64,000 nt of DNA, taken from assembly GCF_003217235.1 (NCBI RefSeq), contig NZ_QJTF01000016.1, forward strand, positions 28,498 to 92,497, read 5' to 3'. Under the pieces are notes generated by a model, which had not been told where the DNA came from, did no database searches, and worked only from the letters and a program-made list of their open reading frames with translations. Numbering within the stretch: position 1 is the stretch's first letter; every line of letters begins with the position of its first letter. The stretch comes from Paramesorhizobium leguminum. Its GTDB lineage: Bacteria; Pseudomonadota; Alphaproteobacteria; Rhizobiales; Rhizobiaceae. The translations under genes and the position numbers were made by a program. Positions 62,725 through 64,000 of this stretch are shown piece after piece.

Positions 62725-63588
62725 ATGAAAACGATCCTCACCGGCCTCGCTACGCTCAGCCTCGGTATCGCGCTCGCCATCGGCGGCGCGTTCGCCCAGG
62801 ATGACGCGCACAACGCGGCGGAGCCGACGCATTTTCCGATTGAAAAGCCGCGCCAAGAGAAATGGTCCTTCTCAGGTCCGTTCGGCACCTATGACAAGGG
62901 GCAGCTGCAGCGCGGCCTCAAGGTCTACAAGGAAGTCTGCTCCAGCTGCCATTCGATGAACTTGGTGGCCTTCCGCTCGCTGACGGAACTGGGCTACACG
63001 GAAGACCAGGTGAAGGCTTTCGCCGCCCAGTACGATGTTCAGGACGGCCCGAATTCGGACGGCGAGATGTTCACCCGCAAGGGCATCGCGACCGACTATT
63101 TCCCCTCGCCATTCCCGAATGAGGAAGCGGCGGCGGCCTCCAACAACGGCGCGGCGCCGCCGGATTTCTCGCTGATCGCCAAGGCGCGGGCGGTGGAGCG
63201 CGGCTTCCCGACCTTTATCTTCGACCTCTTCACGCAATATGCCGAAGCGGGGCCGGATTATATCCATGCGCTTCTAACGGGGTATGACCACACGCCGCCC
63301 GAGGGCATGCAGGTTCCGGAAGGTACGCACTACAACCCGTATTTCATCGCGGGCAAGTCGCTTGCCATGCCGAAGCCGATCTCGGACGGGCAGGTCACCT
63401 ACGATGACGGCGCGCCGCAGACGGTCGATCAGTATTCGCGGGACGTCTCGGCTTTCCTGATGTGGGCCGCGGAGCCGCATCTGGAAGAACGCAAGCAGAC
63501 GGGCTTCCGCGTCATGGTTTTCCTTGTGCTGTTCGCCGGCCTTGTCTATCTCGTCAAGCGGCGTGTATGGGCGAATGTTCCGCATTGA
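62725..63588 (+). CDS. petC: Cytochrome c1 subunit of the bc1 complex
   Basis: A 287-residue protein with a signal peptide (AFA cleavage before QDDAHN), a haem c motif C72-S-S-C75-H76, an axial-Met candidate in KSLAMPKPIS, and a C-terminal membrane helix (VMVFLVLFAGLVYLVKRR). It takes electrons from the Rieske protein and reduces cytochrome c. Last gene of petABC; a terminator follows. Confidence 0.95.
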   Translation: MKTILTGLATLSLGIALAIGGAFAQDDAHNAAEPTHFPIEKPRQEKWSFSGPFGTYDKGQLQRGLKVYKEVCSSCHSMNLVAFRSLTELGYTEDQVKAFAAQYDVQDGPNSDGEMFTRKGIATDYFPSPFPNEEAAAASNNGAAPPDFSLIAKARAVERGFPTFIFDLFTQYAEAGPDYIHALLTGYDHTPPEGMQVPEGTHYNPYFIAGKSLAMPKPISDGQVTYDDGAPQTVDQYSRDVSAFLMWAAEPHLEERKQTGFRVMVFLVLFAGLVYLVKRRVWANVPH

Positions 63589-63628
63589 GCGGCATCGTTC
63601 TCGTTGTCGAAAAAAGGTTTCAAACGGC

Positions 63629-63660
63629 ACCGCCTTTGTTTGACAGAGGCGGTTTTTTTA
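63629..63660 (+). terminator. petABC terminator
   Basis: ACCGCCT / AGGCGGT stem with TTTTTTT after it, 40 bases beyond the petC stop. Confidence 0.9.
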
Positions 63661-63684
63661 TGCAGCTTTCAGAGCGAGTATATA

Positions 63685-63716
<32 letters not shown>

Positions 63717-63915
63717 CAATTCAGAAAATATGATTGTTGTGGAGTATGGGGGGAGGGCGGCGACTGTCCATAAGGGGCAGCGTAGTCGCGTTAGCCTGTG
63801 ACCATGCATCGAGCGAGATTCCTCGTCGAAGCGTATCCGCTCGCGGCTTCTCGCCTATTATCGACGGTAATGCGAACCTGGTGTGAAAGTTTTTTGAAAA
63901 TCGTCATTTTGCGTG

Positions 63916-63945
63916 TTGACAGTTTCGTTGGGTGGGGCCTATAAA
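63916..63945 (+). promoter_or_regulatory. Strong sigma-70 promoter, probably of an rRNA operon
   Basis: TTGACA (63916-63921), 18 bases, TATAAA (63940-63945), followed by a GC-rich leader (ACAACGAAGGCGGCGGCGCC...). This hexamer pair and the leader style resemble rrn promoters of Rhizobiales. 63720-63915 holds no gene. The transcribed gene is outside the window, so the rrn call is inference. Confidence 0.5.
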
Positions 63946-64000
63946 GCGCCACAACGAAGGCGGCGGCGCCGCTGGCGGACGAAGAGTTCGCCCTCGTGAC

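Noticed and set aside
60955..62856. 633-codon minus-strand frame opposite petA/petB
   Set aside because: Same antisense bias; His/Glu/Arg-rich reading with no family.

Overview
The window looks like chromosome of a member of the Brucellaceae (Brucella/Ochrobactrum group, Rhizobiales, Alphaproteobacteria). The reasons are: a chpT - receiver - ctrA - fliJ-like - sciP cell-cycle cluster beside an EipA (DUF1134) gene; a TrpE-TrpG fusion preceded by a rhizobial-type trpL leader peptide; a ChoX-type choline transporter; tandem copies of the octamer AGGGCAGT, the unit known from Brucella VNTR typing; and the GATCTTGTCCGAAAAG... palindrome common in Rhizobiales. The DNA is GC-rich throughout, with one clearly AT-rich gene at 25.4-26.7 kb.

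Layout. 0-2 kb: an Ig-domain amidase and a DUF3606 gene, ending at an elongator tRNA-Met on the minus strand. 2.2-4.5 kb: a Gfo/Idh/MocA oxidoreductase and a DegT-type aminotransferase, probably for an amino-sugar. 4.5-10.2 kb: envelope and cell-cycle genes (coiled-coil membrane protein, eipA, chpT, single-domain receiver, ctrA, fliJ-like gene, sciP). 10.5-12.9 kb: mnmA, a SpoU-type RNA methyltransferase and a NolR-like ArsR regulator. 13.5-18.8 kb: dppABCDF peptide importer. 19-22.2 kb: choXWV choline importer on the minus strand. 22.6-26.7 kb: rsm22, an FUSC-type membrane protein, DUF4287, a frameshifted remnant of the rsm22 3' end, and the AT-rich DUF5677 gene. 26.7-30.5 kb: divergent putR/putA for proline catabolism. 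31-37 kb: orphan antitoxin, trpL/trpE(G), a cation-diffusion transporter, and a probable leuL leader with leuA. 37-40 kb: small housekeeping genes. 40-47 kb: a minus-strand moxR - DUF58 - DUF4159 - large membrane protein operon (aerotolerance/Bat type). 47-52 kb: DUF1285, cca, a LpxO/OlsC-like hydroxylase, hemF and trmL. 52-56.4 kb: two tandem ABC exporters. 56.4-57.9 kb: two divergent toxin-antitoxin pairs. 58-60.6 kb: a Tat-exported hydrolase, a cyclophilin-like secreted protein and a LysR regulator. 60.8-63.6 kb: petABC (cytochrome bc1). The last 90 bases look like the promoter and leader of a strong stable-RNA operon, probably rrn.

Intergenic space holds at least five families of inverted or tandem repeats, called here A to F. 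Several copies lie inside operons: between choX and choW, choW and choV, petA and petB, and inside the moxR operon. Two amino-acid genes, trpE and leuA, carry leader-peptide attenuators. I see no insertion sequence, phage gene block or CRISPR array, and no single large undescribed system. The best candidates for something new are the atypical receiver between chpT and ctrA, the AT-rich DUF5677 gene beside an rsm22 fossil, the back-to-back toxin-antitoxin modules, the Tat-hydrolase/cyclophilin/LysR cassette, and a possible small RNA downstream of putA.
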